A stretch of DNA of 64,000 nucleotides. Origin: Bacillota bacterium (GTDB taxonomy: Bacteria > Bacillota_I > Bacilli_A > RF39 > UBA660). Both the position numbers and the translations under genes were made by a program. Below the pieces are notes generated by a model that was not told where the DNA came from, made no database searches, and saw only the letters and a program-made list of their open reading frames with translations. Below are positions 32,942-43,088 of this stretch, one piece after another. Every line of letters starts with the position of its first letter. The stretch's first letter is position 1. Location: NCBI GenBank assembly GCA_003149915.1, contig QAMK01000010.1, forward strand, positions 1-64,000, read 5' to 3'.

Positions 32942-33122
32942 TATAATGATATACATAGAAAGGAGAGATGAACAAGAAGAAAAAAGAAACAATACTCTCA
33001 AACAAAAAACAATAAAATAAAACTCTCTTACCTCATATACAACTTTTATATATAAAACTTTAAAATATTTCAAAACCAGGTCTACGAGTACCTCTCACCC
33101 TTGTAGACCTGGTCTTTTTTTT
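32942..33122 (+). ncRNA. Candidate small RNA or leader transcript
   Basis: A TATAAT (32942-32947, -35 weak TTCACA at 19 bases) opens a gene-poor stretch that ends in a very strong terminator at 33075-33122. The only frame inside is a 15-codon Lys-rich peptide (32968-33015) whose AGGAG is only two bases from the ATG. A stable transcript of about 170 nt is plausible. The terminator lies over the end of the oppositely oriented YetF-like gene, so the RNA would be partly antisense to that mRNA. Confidence 0.4.
33075..33122 (+). terminator. Strong terminator overlapping the end of the YetF-like gene
   Basis: ACCAGGTCTAC (33075-33085) / GTAGACCTGGT (33103-33113), 11-bp perfect stem, 17-base loop and eight T on the plus strand. 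It codes for the last residues of the minus-strand gene. Confidence 0.85.
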
Positions 33123-33747
33123 GATATCGAATGATATAAACTTCCCCATCTTTATAAAATGCATAGAAAACATCTTTTAAATCTAAATGATGTTTTTTTA
33201 ATAGTTGATAAACCCAAGCCGCATCTTTACCGATTTCATGAATCGTTTCGAACTGTAAAGCACCAGATACGATAATGGGCATCGGTACAACAGACCTTTT
33301 CTCTTTTTGGAATACCGATAACAGACCGTTATTTTCTAAAATTGCATAATCGACGTCTTCAATACTTTTCACACCTTGCCCTCGTAACTGACTGAGCAAA
33401 TCGTTTAAGTTGTACCGTTGTTTAATCATCTCTTTAAAATTGACGATTCCTTTGCTGATAATAACAGAAGGTTTTCCTTCTAAAAAGCGCCTACTAAAGT
33501 TATTGATGAAGGAAACTTTGGCAAATAAAATTTGTAATCCCACTACAGTCGCAATTGCCGCTAAAGAAAGCCAAATCGAATCATCTAAGTTTTCGATAGA
33601 CATCGCTGCCAACTCGGCCATCAAAAGAGAAACCATCAAATCGACGACACTGAGTTCGCCAACTTCTCTCTTCCCCATCACACGATACGTAATCATAATG
33701 ATAACGTAAAATAAGATAGTCCGTGTCACAATTTTAAAATAGATCAT
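33082..33747 (-). CDS. YetF/DUF421-family membrane protein
   Basis: 221 residues from the ATG at 33745-33747, chosen because AGGTGAT lies before it; an outer start at 33831 has no such site and would overlap the divergent gene. Three N-terminal membrane helices carry YRVMGKREVGELSVVDLMVSLLMAE, the DUF421 signature, followed by the conserved cytoplasmic domain with RRFLEGKPSVIISKGIVNFKEM, QLRGQGVKSIEDVDYAILENNGLLS and a C-terminal beta strand. The family is linked to sporulation or stress in Bacilli, but the molecular role is unknown. Confidence 0.9.
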   Translation of the reverse strand: MIYFKIVTRTILFYVIIMITYRVMGKREVGELSVVDLMVSLLMAELAAMSIENLDDSIWLSLAAIATVVGLQILFAKVSFINNFSRRFLEGKPSVIISKGIVNFKEMIKQRYNLNDLLSQLRGQGVKSIEDVDYAILENNGLLSVFQKEKRSVVPMPIIVSGALQFETIHEIGKDAAWVYQLLKKHHLDLKDVFYAFYKDGEVYIIRYQKKDQVYKGERYS

Positions 33748-33819
33748 AGTATCACCTGTTATATTGTGATAAATGGCATATTTTTTTATACAAAAACATA
33801 TCGTATAGCGAGGTGAATT

Positions 33820-34182
33820 ATGAACATTCAATTAATTCTAAAAAGTGGCGAACGAATCTTAATCATTTTACTAGTGGCAACTGTCCTCATATCCCTATTT
33901 AGTTTTTATAGTCTCTTATCGGAGTCCGTTCTATCTTGGTTAAAAGGATTCATCATGGGTGGAGCATTCGCATACGGTGGTTATTTCTTAGGAACGAGAA
34001 TTCAAAAACAAGGTGCCATAAACGGACTCATTCTAATGGCAATCATGATTGTCATCAGTACGATTATCTCGTTACTTTTAAGAGAAAATCCATTGCAAAT
34101 GCACAGTTTAATTTACAAAGGCCTTTCTGCTGTTATCATTCTGCTTGGAATGCTCATTGGATTAAAGAGAACAAAAAAATAA
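33820..34182 (+). CDS. TIGR04086/DUF3792-family small membrane protein (YrzE-like)
   Basis: 120 residues with four membrane helices. The Gly-rich middle GFIMGGAFAYGGYFLGTRIQKQG, and GLSAVIILLGMLIGLKR at the end, fit TIGR04086. In B. subtilis the YrzE protein of this family is, as I recall, encoded near yajC-tgt-queA, and here it is 700 bases from tgt, supporting the call. Shine-Dalgarno GAGGTGAATT before ATG. Function unknown. Confidence 0.78.
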   Translation: MNIQLILKSGERILIILLVATVLISLFSFYSLLSESVLSWLKGFIMGGAFAYGGYFLGTRIQKQGAINGLILMAIMIVISTIISLLLRENPLQMHSLIYKGLSAVIILLGMLIGLKRTKK

Positions 34183-34198
34183 GAGTTTCCTCTTATTT
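34173..34198 (-). terminator. Terminator of the 34193-34795 gene
   Basis: AAATAAGAG (34177-34185) / CTCTTATTT (34190-34198), 4-base loop and seven T on the minus strand; also lies at the end of the converging YrzE-like gene. Confidence 0.8.
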
Positions 34199-34795
34199 CG
34201 TTTCGACGACTAATTTACCAAAGAAATGAGCTCCTTCTGTATCGATTGTTGTATCGTAATCGACCCAAATCTTTAATTGGTATTGAATTTTATTGTCTTC
34301 ACCTGGTTCGATAACACCCATATCAATTGTATTTTGATCGTCTGCTAAAATAGCACTAGAACGCGTCCAATCGTTCTTTACGATAGAGTAACGAATTGCG
34401 GATGTTGGAATTACTTTGCAATCTTCACCATTGTTCTCTCGTTTACATTCTTCGATTTGATCCTCATCACTAATCAAACTGATGGTATATTTTGCATCTC
34501 TGTCCCCGTTGTTTGTCAATGTAAATGTATATGGAGTACTACTTAATCCACCTGCTTCTGTCTTTGGATACGTATCGATTAAGTCTAATGTTGCATCTTC
34601 ACTATTAGAAAGTGCAATCTCTAGTTGTGTAACATCCGTCTCATACGTAACTTCTTTCTTGGTATCCATAATTAGCCAGACATAGACGAATCCAAAACAT
34701 ACTAATCCAGCCACTAAAATCAACAAAACCATTACCCAAAATTTACGAACCTCTAACTCGTCAAATTCAACCCGTTTCTTTTTTTGCTTTGCCAT
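34193..34795 (-). CDS. Membrane-anchored beta-rich extracytoplasmic protein
   Basis: 200 residues from the ATG at 34793-34795, 8 bases after AGGAGCG; longer starts lack spacing. A basic N-terminus (MAKQKKKRVEFDELEVRKF) leads into one helix (about 21-42), then an extracytoplasmic domain with SSTPYTFTLTNNGDRDAKYT and GVIEPGEDNKIQYQLKIWVDY. That beta-sandwich layout, with an N-terminal anchor and an accumulation of short Asn-Gly turns, resembles camelysin/TasA-like proteins, but the similarity is weak and is only inference. It lies between the YrzE-like gene and tgt. Possible matrix or surface role. Confidence 0.65.
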   Translation of the reverse strand: MAKQKKKRVEFDELEVRKFWVMVLLILVAGLVCFGFVYVWLIMDTKKEVTYETDVTQLEIALSNSEDATLDLIDTYPKTEAGGLSSTPYTFTLTNNGDRDAKYTISLISDEDQIEECKRENNGEDCKVIPTSAIRYSIVKNDWTRSSAILADDQNTIDMGVIEPGEDNKIQYQLKIWVDYDTTIDTEGAHFFGKLVVETK

Positions 34796-34858
34796 ATCCA
34801 TCGCTCCTATTCTAAGTTTAATTATACAATAGTTACTACTCTTTTTCAAGAAAAAACA

Positions 34859-34891
34859 TAAAAGCATATCTAAAATCTAGATATGCTTTTT
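34859..34891 (-). terminator. Terminator of tgt
   Basis: GCATATCTA (34864-34872) / TAGATATGC (34878-34886), 9-bp stem extended by A/T, 5-base loop and TTTT on the minus strand (and TTTT on the plus). Confidence 0.85.
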
Positions 34892-34895
34892 ATCA

Positions 34896-36068
<1,173 letters not shown>

Positions 36069-36081
<13 letters not shown>

Positions 36082-37094
36082 ATAGCATCGCCAAATGAGA
36101 AAAAGCGATATTTATCTTTTACTGCTTCTTCGTAAGCATGTAAAATGTACTCTCTCGTTGCAAAAGCAGAAACGAGCATGACAAGTGTCGATTTTGGTAA
36201 ATGAAAGTTCGTAATCAAAGCATCGACTGCCTTGTATTCATAACCTGGATAGATGAAAATACTCGTGTTTCCGGCATCTTCTTGAAACTTGCCATATTTA
36301 CCCATAACTGTTTCTAGTGTTCTAACAGACGTCGTACCACAAGCGAAGATTTTGTGATGAGATGCTTTTACTTGATTTAGCTGTTCCGCAACTTCCTTGC
36401 TCATCATGTAATATTCACTGTGCATGTGATGCTTGGTAATATCACTCTCTTGAACTGGTCTAAATGTTCCAAGTCCAACGTGCAATGTAACTGGTAAAAC
36501 CAAAACTCCTTTGGCCCGAATTTGGTCTAGTAATTCTTCGGTAAAGTGAAGACCCGCTGTCGGTGCCGCCGCACTTCCCAAATTCTTCGCATAAACCGTT
36601 TGATACATCGACTGATCTTTCAACTCTTCGTGGATGTAAGGAGGAAGTGGCATCGTTCCCAGTTTATCTAAAATCTCCATTAAAATACCATCGTAAATCA
36701 ATTCGAATTTACGAATTCCTTCATCTAACACTTGAATACAACGAGCTTTCAAAAGCCCATCTCCAAACGAGATAACAGTTCCTTCTTTGACTCGTTTAGC
36801 AGGTTTTGCCAAAGCCGTCCAAATATCATCTGTAACGTCTTTTAGTAATAATATTTCGATAACTGCCCCAGTCTCTTCTTTAACTCCAATTAATCTGGCT
36901 GGCAACACTTTCGTATCGTTGATGACAAGTGCATCGCCAGGTTCCATATAATCGATTACATTGTGAAAAACCTGATGCGTAATCTCCCCTGTTTTTCGAT
37001 TTAAAACCATGAGTCTTGCTTCGTCTCGTTTTTCAAGCGGCGTCTGTGCAATCAACTCTTGTGGCAATTCATAATCGAATTCTTCTAAATTCAT
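36069..37094 (-). CDS. queA: S-adenosylmethionine:tRNA ribosyltransferase-isomerase
   Basis: 341 residues, usual length. Adds the cyclopentendiol precursor to preQ1-tRNA from S-adenosylmethionine, the second-last step of queuosine synthesis. Segments: [22 protein letters not shown] at the start, [17 protein letters not shown] (the highly conserved APTAGLHF), [24 protein letters not shown] and [18 protein letters not shown]. Ends in TGA, evidence that TGA is a normal stop in this genome. Upstream of tgt, as in B. subtilis. Confidence 0.98.
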
Positions 37095-37111
37095 AATTTC
37101 ACTCTTTTCTA

Positions 37112-37726
37112 CTAATGACCAAACTTACTTGCATCGGCATGACTAACCTGCATGTAAGGCTCGACACCTAAAATATCATAAACGCTCTTAGAACGCAAGA
37201 GAGAATTCATCTTTTTATGGAAAGACTTAACTGCTTTCATATCGTGATAATCTAGTTTCATCTTGCTTGCTTCCTTTAAAAGATAACGTAACAATTCCTT
37301 ACGAGAATCGACATCTAACGTAGAACGTCTCACGTTCTCTAATAATAATGGAGACCCTAAAATCGTAATATCCTTTTCATAATCTTGAGTTGGCACTTCG
37401 ACGAACAAATCGACCAACATATATAGACTGTTAATGTCAATACGACTAATAGCAATGTTACCAGATACCAGCATACTAGCTAACGTGTTAATCATCTTAA
37501 TTTTACGAAGTTCATCCAAAAACAATTCATCGATATAAATGACCGTTTCAACAAACTTTTTCTTATCGACTTCACTTTCCAAAAAAACAGAAGGCAAATC
37601 GTTCCATTTAATCAAATCATCATTATTCTCTAGATAACTAATATTTTGATCGATATATTGGTTTACTTTCGTTCCAATATCATTAACAGTTAAATCGGCA
37701 TGATTATTAAATAATCTTTTTTCCAT
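37112..37726 (-). CDS. Unrecognised protein between ruvB and queA
   Basis: 204 residues, no signal or membrane span, mostly helical ([33 protein letters not shown]). The N-terminus [20 protein letters not shown] and central [23 protein letters not shown] give no clue. It is close-packed: 9 bases after ruvB and 17 before queA, so it belongs to the ruvAB-queA-tgt unit. Similar size and orphan status as 44902-45528 but no clear similarity. Function unknown. Confidence 0.7.
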   Translation of the reverse strand: MEKRLFNNHADLTVNDIGTKVNQYIDQNISYLENNDDLIKWNDLPSVFLESEVDKKKFVETVIYIDELFLDELRKIKMINTLASMLVSGNIAISRIDINSLYMLVDLFVEVPTQDYEKDITILGSPLLLENVRRSTLDVDSRKELLRYLLKEASKMKLDYHDMKAVKSFHKKMNSLLRSKSVYDILGVEPYMQVSHADASKFGH

Positions 37727-37735
37727 AATGGCCTC

Positions 37736-38746
37736 CTAAAAAAATATACTATTCTGATATTCTATTTTTAAATGCTCATACGCTTTTGGCGTTACCATTC
37801 GACCACGACTCGTCCGTTTCAGATATCCTTCTTGTAACAAGTAAGGCTCATAAACATCCTCAATCGTCGTCACTTCTTCCCCAATGGATGAAGCAATAGA
37901 TTCGATTCCAACCGGTCCCCCATTAAATTTCTTGATAATTGCAAGTAGCAGATCATGGTCTGTTTTATCTAATCCTGCCTCGTCGATTTTCAATCGATCT
38001 AACGATTTTTTTGCAACTTCTAAATCGATGGAACTTTTTCCTTCCACCAATGCAAAGTCCCGCACTCTTTTAAAAATACGATTGGCAATACGCGGTGTGC
38101 CACGACTTCTACTGGCCAGTTCTTTCGCTGCATCATCATCGATTGGCATCGATAAAACACGACTCGTCCGAACGACAATCTGTTTTAACTCATCGGTCGT
38201 ATAGTATTCCAACTTCGCAATAATACCAAAACGATCTCGTAATGGACTAGACAAATCCCCTGCTCTAGTTGTCGCTCCAACTAATGTAAAAGGTGGCAAA
38301 TTGATTTTGATACTTCTAGAAGAACCATCGGTACCTACGACGATTTCAAGTGTATAATCTTCCATTGCCGAATACAAAATTTCTTCAATGGCTCGTGGCA
38401 AACGATGAATTTCATCGATGAAAAGAACATCACCTGGCTCTAATGTCGATAAGACAGCAGCTAAATCTCCAGACTTTTCAATCGAAGGTCCAGAAGCAGT
38501 CTTAATGTTGCTTCCTAACTCATGGGCGATGATATAAGCAAGAGTCGTCTTACCAAGTCCTGGTGGACCATACAACAACACGTGGTCCAATGCTTCATCC
38601 CGCATCTTAGCAGCTTTGATGTAGACCCCCAAATTTTCTTTCACTTCATATTGTCCGATATACTCTTGTAACGATTCTGGACGAATCGATTCTTCAAATT
38701 GATCTTCTTCTAGCTCATCAGCAGAAACAATGCGATCATCTTCCAT
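37736..38746 (-). CDS. ruvB: Holliday junction ATP-dependent DNA helicase RuvB
   Basis: 336 residues, typical. AAA+ motor that drives branch migration with RuvA. Starts [18 protein letters not shown]; Walker [23 protein letters not shown]; Walker [11 protein letters not shown]; sensor 1 [11 protein letters not shown] with arginine finger region PLRDRFGI; C-terminal winged helix [16 protein letters not shown] and [16 protein letters not shown]. Follows ruvA by 50 bases. Confidence 0.99.
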   Translation of the reverse strand: MEDDRIVSADELEEDQFEESIRPESLQEYIGQYEVKENLGVYIKAAKMRDEALDHVLLYGPPGLGKTTLAYIIAHELGSNIKTASGPSIEKSGDLAAVLSTLEPGDVLFIDEIHRLPRAIEEILYSAMEDYTLEIVVGTDGSSRSIKINLPPFTLVGATTRAGDLSSPLRDRFGIIAKLEYYTTDELKQIVVRTSRVLSMPIDDDAAKELASRSRGTPRIANRIFKRVRDFALVEGKSSIDLEVAKKSLDRLKIDEAGLDKTDHDLLLAIIKKFNGGPVGIESIASSIGEEVTTIEDVYEPYLLQEGYLKRTSRGRMVTPKAYEHLKIEYQNSIFF

Positions 38747-38799
38747 TTTTTCACCACCTTATCTCTTGTTACTATTATACATGATAAAAGGAAATAAAT

Positions 38800-39357
38800 C
38801 TATTTCAAAAGTAATTTTAATGCACTGCGAATCTGTTCTTCCAACGAAATATCAGAAGGAACTTTCGGTAACACCGTCTTAATTTCTTTATCTTTATAAC
38901 CAAGTGCTTTCAAAGCAGCAAATAACTCTTCTTTCGTATCTTCAATCATGGTAACTTCTTCTACTTCACCAAGTTTACCTTTCAAATCCAAAATCATCTG
39001 CTTAGCAAGTTTGTCTCCAATTTTAGGGAATTTCTTCAAATACAAGATATTTTCTCTTTCAATCGCGTCTTTAATTCCCATAATCGAACCAGATGCAATA
39101 ATCGGTAAAGCCATCTTAGGACCAAGTCCTTTGACATTGATTAATTTTAAAAATAATTCTTTTTCTTCCAATGTTTTAAAACCGAACAACGCATGTTCGT
39201 CTTCTTTAATTTGTTGATACAAATACACTTTATATTCCGTTCCCGATTCAAACGCATACGGATTTGGTGTATAAACTAAATAACCGATACCACCATTTTC
39301 TAATGTAATGAAACTTGGAGTAATTTCAGTTACGGTTCCAATCATATAATGATACAT
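38800..39357 (-). CDS. ruvA: Holliday junction DNA helicase RuvA
   Basis: 185 residues from the ATG at 39355-39357. It binds the four-way junction as a tetramer and loads RuvB. Domains: OB fold (about 1-60, TVTEITPSFITLENGGIGYL), helix-hairpin-helix pair (LINVKGLGPKMALPIIASG, KFPKIGDKLAKQMILDLKGKLG) and a C-terminal UBA-like RuvB-binding domain (EELFAALKALGYKDKEI). Start chosen over the outer TTG-like frame since GGATGTGAG precedes it. Confidence 0.98.
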   Translation of the reverse strand: MYHYMIGTVTEITPSFITLENGGIGYLVYTPNPYAFESGTEYKVYLYQQIKEDEHALFGFKTLEEKELFLKLINVKGLGPKMALPIIASGSIMGIKDAIERENILYLKKFPKIGDKLAKQMILDLKGKLGEVEEVTMIEDTKEELFAALKALGYKDKEIKTVLPKVPSDISLEEQIRSALKLLLK

Positions 39358-39447
39358 TTTCTCACATCCCAAAGTTAATTATATAATAAAATCGAAAACA
39401 TGGAAAGACAAACGCGTAAAAAACGAATAATTTCAAGAAATGCAAAC

Positions 39448-39472
39448 AAAAAGGAAGACATCGAATCTTCCC
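39448..39472 (-). terminator. Terminator of the 39478-39735 gene
   Basis: GGAAGA (39453-39458) / TCTTCC (39466-39471), 7-base loop and TTTTT on the minus strand. Confidence 0.7.
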
Positions 39473-39477
39473 AAAAT

Positions 39478-39735
39478 TTAAGGCTGAAATTCCATCCAAT
39501 AGGGACCAATTTCCATCCGACCATAGTGATTGAACCCGTCGGCATAAGCATTCACTTTGTAAAACAAACCGTAACATTCGTAAGAACCGCCATCCCAGTA
39601 TTCTCTCACCCTCTTACAAAAAATGGGATGATCTAAATTAGAAACTCGTACAAAATCGATTAGAAAACACAAAACGAGAATCAAAACAGCAATCAGGGCA
39701 CCAATGAAAACGTATTTAAGATAACTCTTTTTCAT
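39478..39735 (-). CDS. Small membrane-anchored or secreted protein
   Basis: 85 residues: MKKSYLKYVFIGALIAVLILVLCFLIDF is an anchor or signal segment, followed by about 55 residues with two Cys (FCKRVREYWDGGSYECYG) and Tyr/Gly-rich end (VNAYADGFNHYG, IGPYWMEFQP). The reverse-strand frame here is not credible. No ribosome binding site is evident before the ATG, so the start may be elsewhere or translation weak. It lies 94 bases upstream of ruvA on the same strand. No family was recognised. Confidence 0.6.
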   Translation of the reverse strand: MKKSYLKYVFIGALIAVLILVLCFLIDFVRVSNLDHPIFCKRVREYWDGGSYECYGLFYKVNAYADGFNHYGRMEIGPYWMEFQP

Positions 39736-39764
39736 AAATGTTTATTCAAATATCGATTATTTAT

Positions 39765-40601
39765 TTAATCGTCCTTTCCTTTAATTCTCTTTTTCTCTTT
39801 CTTATACTTTAATTTCGCCAAACGAATGGCATTCTTTTCCTTGCGAATTTCCTCGTCTCTTTTCAACTTTGCCAATTTAATTTCCACTTTCTTTTTTTGT
39901 TTCGTAATTTTATCTTCGATGCGGTCGATCATACTTCGAATATTATCGATAATCGCATCGCCATAATTGGTTCGAAGTTTTGGAAAAGCATTGATAAGAC
40001 GTCCGACAAACAAATGACTTTTTTCTAATTCTTGCCGAACGGCTTTCGTAATTTCATTCGTGTTATCTTGCATGATTCGTGTCGTATGTTTAAACCTAGA
40101 AATAATAACAGTTGAAACGATAAAATCAATTACAAAAATAGCAAGGAATACAATCGTTAAAATAGTAATGACAAGGGATGACAAATTACCATAGATGAAG
40201 TCGAACAATGGTAAAAAGCCATAGGCAATCAAGATACCACCAATACCAAATAACAATGCTGTCTCTAAGCAAATTCGACCATTTAAGTTAAACGGTTTAT
40301 CAGAATAATCCCACCATCTTGCATTGAATATTTTCTCCATCAAGAAACTAGTCGTATATTCCAAAACACAAGCTCCCACAGCAGATGCAACAAAGACGAA
40401 GAACGGATCTTCAAAATACGGTAAAATAAACAACACAAGACACAATGTTCCAACTCCGTAAATCGGACAGTACGGACCAATAAAGAAGCCTCGGTTTAAC
40501 ACAATTCTTTTTTCAATCAAACTACAATTGATAGATTCTGCAATCCACCCCAATATCGAAAAAATAAAGAATAACAAAAAATGATAACAAAACCAATCCA
40601 T
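39765..40601 (-). CDS. CmpB-type (putative ABC permease) membrane protein
   Basis: 278 residues. Five to six membrane helices (about 1-165) contain the CmpB block: FSILGWIAESINCSLIEKR, GPYCPIYGVG, LEYTTSFLMEKIFNARWWDYS and LNGRICLETALLFGIGG. It is the same domain as the C-terminus of 22391-23944 and shares WWDYS and NLxGRICLE. From about 190 on there is a long charged coiled-coil tail (DRIEDKITKQKKKVEIKLAKL, RDEEIRKEKNAIRLAKLKYK). RBS AGGAGG. It follows the ZIP-like gene by 8 bases; role unknown. Confidence 0.85.
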   Translation of the reverse strand: MDWFCYHFLLFFIFSILGWIAESINCSLIEKRIVLNRGFFIGPYCPIYGVGTLCLVLFILPYFEDPFFVFVASAVGACVLEYTTSFLMEKIFNARWWDYSDKPFNLNGRICLETALLFGIGGILIAYGFLPLFDFIYGNLSSLVITILTIVFLAIFVIDFIVSTVIISRFKHTTRIMQDNTNEITKAVRQELEKSHLFVGRLINAFPKLRTNYGDAIIDNIRSMIDRIEDKITKQKKKVEIKLAKLKRDEEIRKEKNAIRLAKLKYKKEKKRIKGKDD

Positions 40602-40609
40602 AAATCCTC

Positions 40610-41365
40610 CTAAAACAATACCGTTAAAAATGCCAAAATAATTCCCAAAACAAGGCCGATAAAGGACAATGTATTTTGTTTACTATTTAAAATTCGTGGT
40701 AAAAACTTTGTCATCAAAACGTAAAGGAATACACCGATAGTAAAACAGATCATCATTGCTTCCACATAAGTAGATAAAGATAATGACTTCAAACTGTACC
40801 CGATAATTGCCCCTAAAAACGGACAAAGCGAGATACTGAGCATCATCTGGATACATCGTTTGATATTGCCATCGATCGTAAGTAACAACGTTGCAATTAA
40901 AACATTGAGTGGCAAGGCACGAAGCAAAAGGGAAAAGGCCATCCAAACGCCAGACTCAAAGTGATCTCGTAACAAATAAATCAAAACGATTCCGGATGTA
41001 ATGCTGTAAAATGCATACGCAAGAGACGTAATCATTCCAACATTTAGTAACTGTTGCTTACTCTCATTTGAGACGGATAAATCATCACTACCAAATGGAA
41101 TAAACCGGTCGATCAAATAAATGACCAAACCACCCAAAAGCATACCACCGAACATCAATGGAATCATGATAAAACGATTTGGATAAACTAACAATTGATA
41201 AGCCTGTGGAAACAAATCTGCCAAAACGGTAATGGTAAGTAAAGAGAAAACCGCACAGAGCATAAAATGTAAAAAGCCATTTTCTTTATAAAAATGTTTG
41301 CTAATCCAAAGGCCAAAAATCCAAATCACGATACTAAATACTAATATTAAGAGCAAATCACCCAT
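40610..41365 (-). CDS. ZIP-like eight-helix membrane protein, metal motifs degenerate
   Basis: 251 residues with about eight membrane segments in the ZIP arrangement: SKHFYKENGFLHFMLCAVFSLLTITVLADLFPQAYQLL resembles the first ZIP helices (LxDLxPEAxE), then a long loop, SLAYAFYSITSGIVLIYLL where ZIP has HNxxDG, and SLLLRALPLNVLIATLLL where ZIP has HExPxE. The metal-coordinating His, Asn and Glu are therefore missing or replaced. It may be an ancient ZIP relative that no longer moves metal, or carries another solute. Sits between the CmpB protein and uppP, all on the minus strand with short gaps. Confidence 0.5.
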   Translation of the reverse strand: MGDLLLILVFSIVIWIFGLWISKHFYKENGFLHFMLCAVFSLLTITVLADLFPQAYQLLVYPNRFIMIPLMFGGMLLGGLVIYLIDRFIPFGSDDLSVSNESKQQLLNVGMITSLAYAFYSITSGIVLIYLLRDHFESGVWMAFSLLLRALPLNVLIATLLLTIDGNIKRCIQMMLSISLCPFLGAIIGYSLKSLSLSTYVEAMMICFTIGVFLYVLMTKFLPRILNSKQNTLSFIGLVLGIILAFLTVLF

Positions 41366-41384
41366 TTAGGCCCACCTAACTTCC

Positions 41385-42197
41385 TTATGCAAAAACACAA
41401 ATTCCAATGACGAGAATACCCAATAGAACACGATACCACATAAAAAGGCGAAAATCGTGCTTCCGTAAATATTTTAGCAAGAATCCAATACAGAACAATC
41501 CCACTAAGAAAGAAACGAAAATTCCTATAATAAACGTAGCAGCATTAGCAGCAATCAAAGCTCTACTCTCACTCTTTAAAAGAGATAGTACAACAGCGCC
41601 ACCAACGACTGGTGCAGATAAGTAAAAAGAAAATTTAGCGGCATCCTCCCGTTTTAATTTTAAATATCTTGCCATGGAAATCGTTGTACCACTACGAGAA
41701 AATCCTGGAATCAAAGCGAATACTTGAGCACATCCAATGAGCAATGCATCACGCCATGTAAGATCTTCCACTTCTCTACGCTGTTTTGATTTCGAATCGA
41801 CCAAAAAGATGACAATTCCCATAAAAATCAACGCACAAGCAATCAAAATGAAGTTACTACGAATCATTCCATCGATGATATCTTCTAAAAAGACACCGGC
41901 AAGAGCTGCTGGAATCGTAGCAATGATTAAATAAAGACAAAGCCTGCCCTCTTTCTCTTTGGTTCCTTTTGTAAAGAAAGAGAAAATCATCTTCCAAAAA
42001 TCCTTAAAGAAGAAAATGAAAATTGCCAAAAGGGTACCAAGATGCAACGCAATATCAAAAATCAGTTCCATATCTGCTGTAATGGAAGAACCAATTCCAA
42101 ATAAATCACGAAACAAAATCAAATGAGCAGATGAAGAAATTGGTAAAAACTCTGCAATTCCTTGAATAATCGCTAAAATAACAATTCCAAAATCCAT
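41385..42197 (-). CDS. uppP: Undecaprenyl-diphosphatase
   Basis: 270 residues, eight membrane helices. Releases undecaprenyl phosphate from the pyrophosphate left after peptidoglycan and teichoic export, at the outer face. Motifs: GIAEFLPISSSAHLIL (E-x3-PISSSxH) and PGFSRSGTTIS (PGxSRSG-T). The gene begins one base after the stop of the next (42199), a tight pair. BacA-type member; known to give bacitracin resistance when overproduced. Confidence 0.97.
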   Translation of the reverse strand: MDFGIVILAIIQGIAEFLPISSSAHLILFRDLFGIGSSITADMELIFDIALHLGTLLAIFIFFFKDFWKMIFSFFTKGTKEKEGRLCLYLIIATIPAALAGVFLEDIIDGMIRSNFILIACALIFMGIVIFLVDSKSKQRREVEDLTWRDALLIGCAQVFALIPGFSRSGTTISMARYLKLKREDAAKFSFYLSAPVVGGAVVLSLLKSESRALIAANAATFIIGIFVSFLVGLFCIGFLLKYLRKHDFRLFMWYRVLLGILVIGICVFA

Positions 42198-42198
42198 A

Positions 42199-43020
42199 TT
42201 AACACCTTCCTAACTGAATCACAATAAAGTATCCGATTAAAGCCAAGACATCACCTATCAAAAACTGAATCCAAGATAACTGAACAAAGCACAACGTCCA
42301 TAATGTCGCAACTAACATCGCTACAAAAAATCCAAAAAAAGCAAACGAAACTTTCATTTTATGATTCTGTAATAAATATTCCATCATCTTAGAAATTAGA
42401 ACCATTCCAACGAAAAGTCCAACTAGATAAATCAAAAGATGACAAACGGACGATACATTCGAAAGGACAGGCCAGAAACTTGGAAACATGATTGATGCAC
42501 ACGGAATCATAACAGCAACGCTGGCAAGTCCACCACCACCGAAACTAGTTAAAATCGTATCGAGCGAAATAGCACTCGTCGGAATCGATAAAATCGGAAT
42601 GCTAAAAAAAAGGGATGCAAGAAAGAAAATAAGAAAGCAAATCCAGTTGGATACACATTTCACACCAGTACGGATTTCCGTAAAGGAATGAAACAGCGAA
42701 CCAGCCAAAATACCAATCATAAACATAAGAAGCAAAACGGGATACACGGCAAGAAAATCTAGCAAGAAAAACTGACTAATCGCAAAAGAAACTAAAATGC
42801 TAAGCCCTAAAATCAGAAGAAAAAATAAGTGTTTGGAAACATTTTCTTTCGGATGAGAAAAACAATTGATAATATCGTCATAAAGATGAAAAGAAGGAGC
42901 AAGTGAAGTAAGCGATAAACTGCATAAAAAAGAAGAAAATCCCATCATGAGACCCTTACAAAATAAAATGATATGACTCTGAAGAGAACTGCCTGATTTT
43001 TTTGGATTCTTTTTTTTCAT
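42199..43020 (-). CDS. DUF368-like membrane protein, possible C55-P flippase partner of UppP
   Basis: 273 residues, about eight helices. The layout and landmarks suggest DUF368 (PopT): the start FCKGLMMGFSSFLCSLSLTSLA where PopT-type proteins have a PGVSGGT-like turn; FMIGILAGSLFHSF after two helices; and ILTSFGGGGLASVAVMIPCASIMF where a second P-G/A-S-G turn is expected. The signature Gly residues are partly lost. DUF368 proteins were recently shown to recycle undecaprenyl phosphate to the inner face. Here the gene sits directly upstream of uppP (one base), which makes that role sensible. The call is inference with moderate support. Confidence 0.5.
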   Translation of the reverse strand: MKKKNPKKSGSSLQSHIILFCKGLMMGFSSFLCSLSLTSLAPSFHLYDDIINCFSHPKENVSKHLFFLLILGLSILVSFAISQFFLLDFLAVYPVLLLMFMIGILAGSLFHSFTEIRTGVKCVSNWICFLIFFLASLFFSIPILSIPTSAISLDTILTSFGGGGLASVAVMIPCASIMFPSFWPVLSNVSSVCHLLIYLVGLFVGMVLISKMMEYLLQNHKMKVSFAFFGFFVAMLVATLWTLCFVQLSWIQFLIGDVLALIGYFIVIQLGRC

Positions 43021-43065
43021 AGTATCCCTCTTTTCCGATACTCTAAGTATATCAAATTTTTGCTT

Positions 43066-43088
43066 AAAAAAAAAGACTCGGTGTCTTT
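43066..43088 (-). terminator. Terminator of the CBS-pyrophosphatase gene
   Basis: AAAGAC (43072-43077) / GTCTTT (43083-43088), 5-base loop and a run of nine T on the minus strand, about 140 bases after the stop codon at 43230. The 140 bases between hold no recognised gene. Confidence 0.75.

Noticed and set aside
32968..33015. 15-codon peptide MNKKKKETILSNKKQ
   Set aside because: AGGAG is only two bases before the ATG and the peptide is featureless; kept only as part of the small-RNA candidate.
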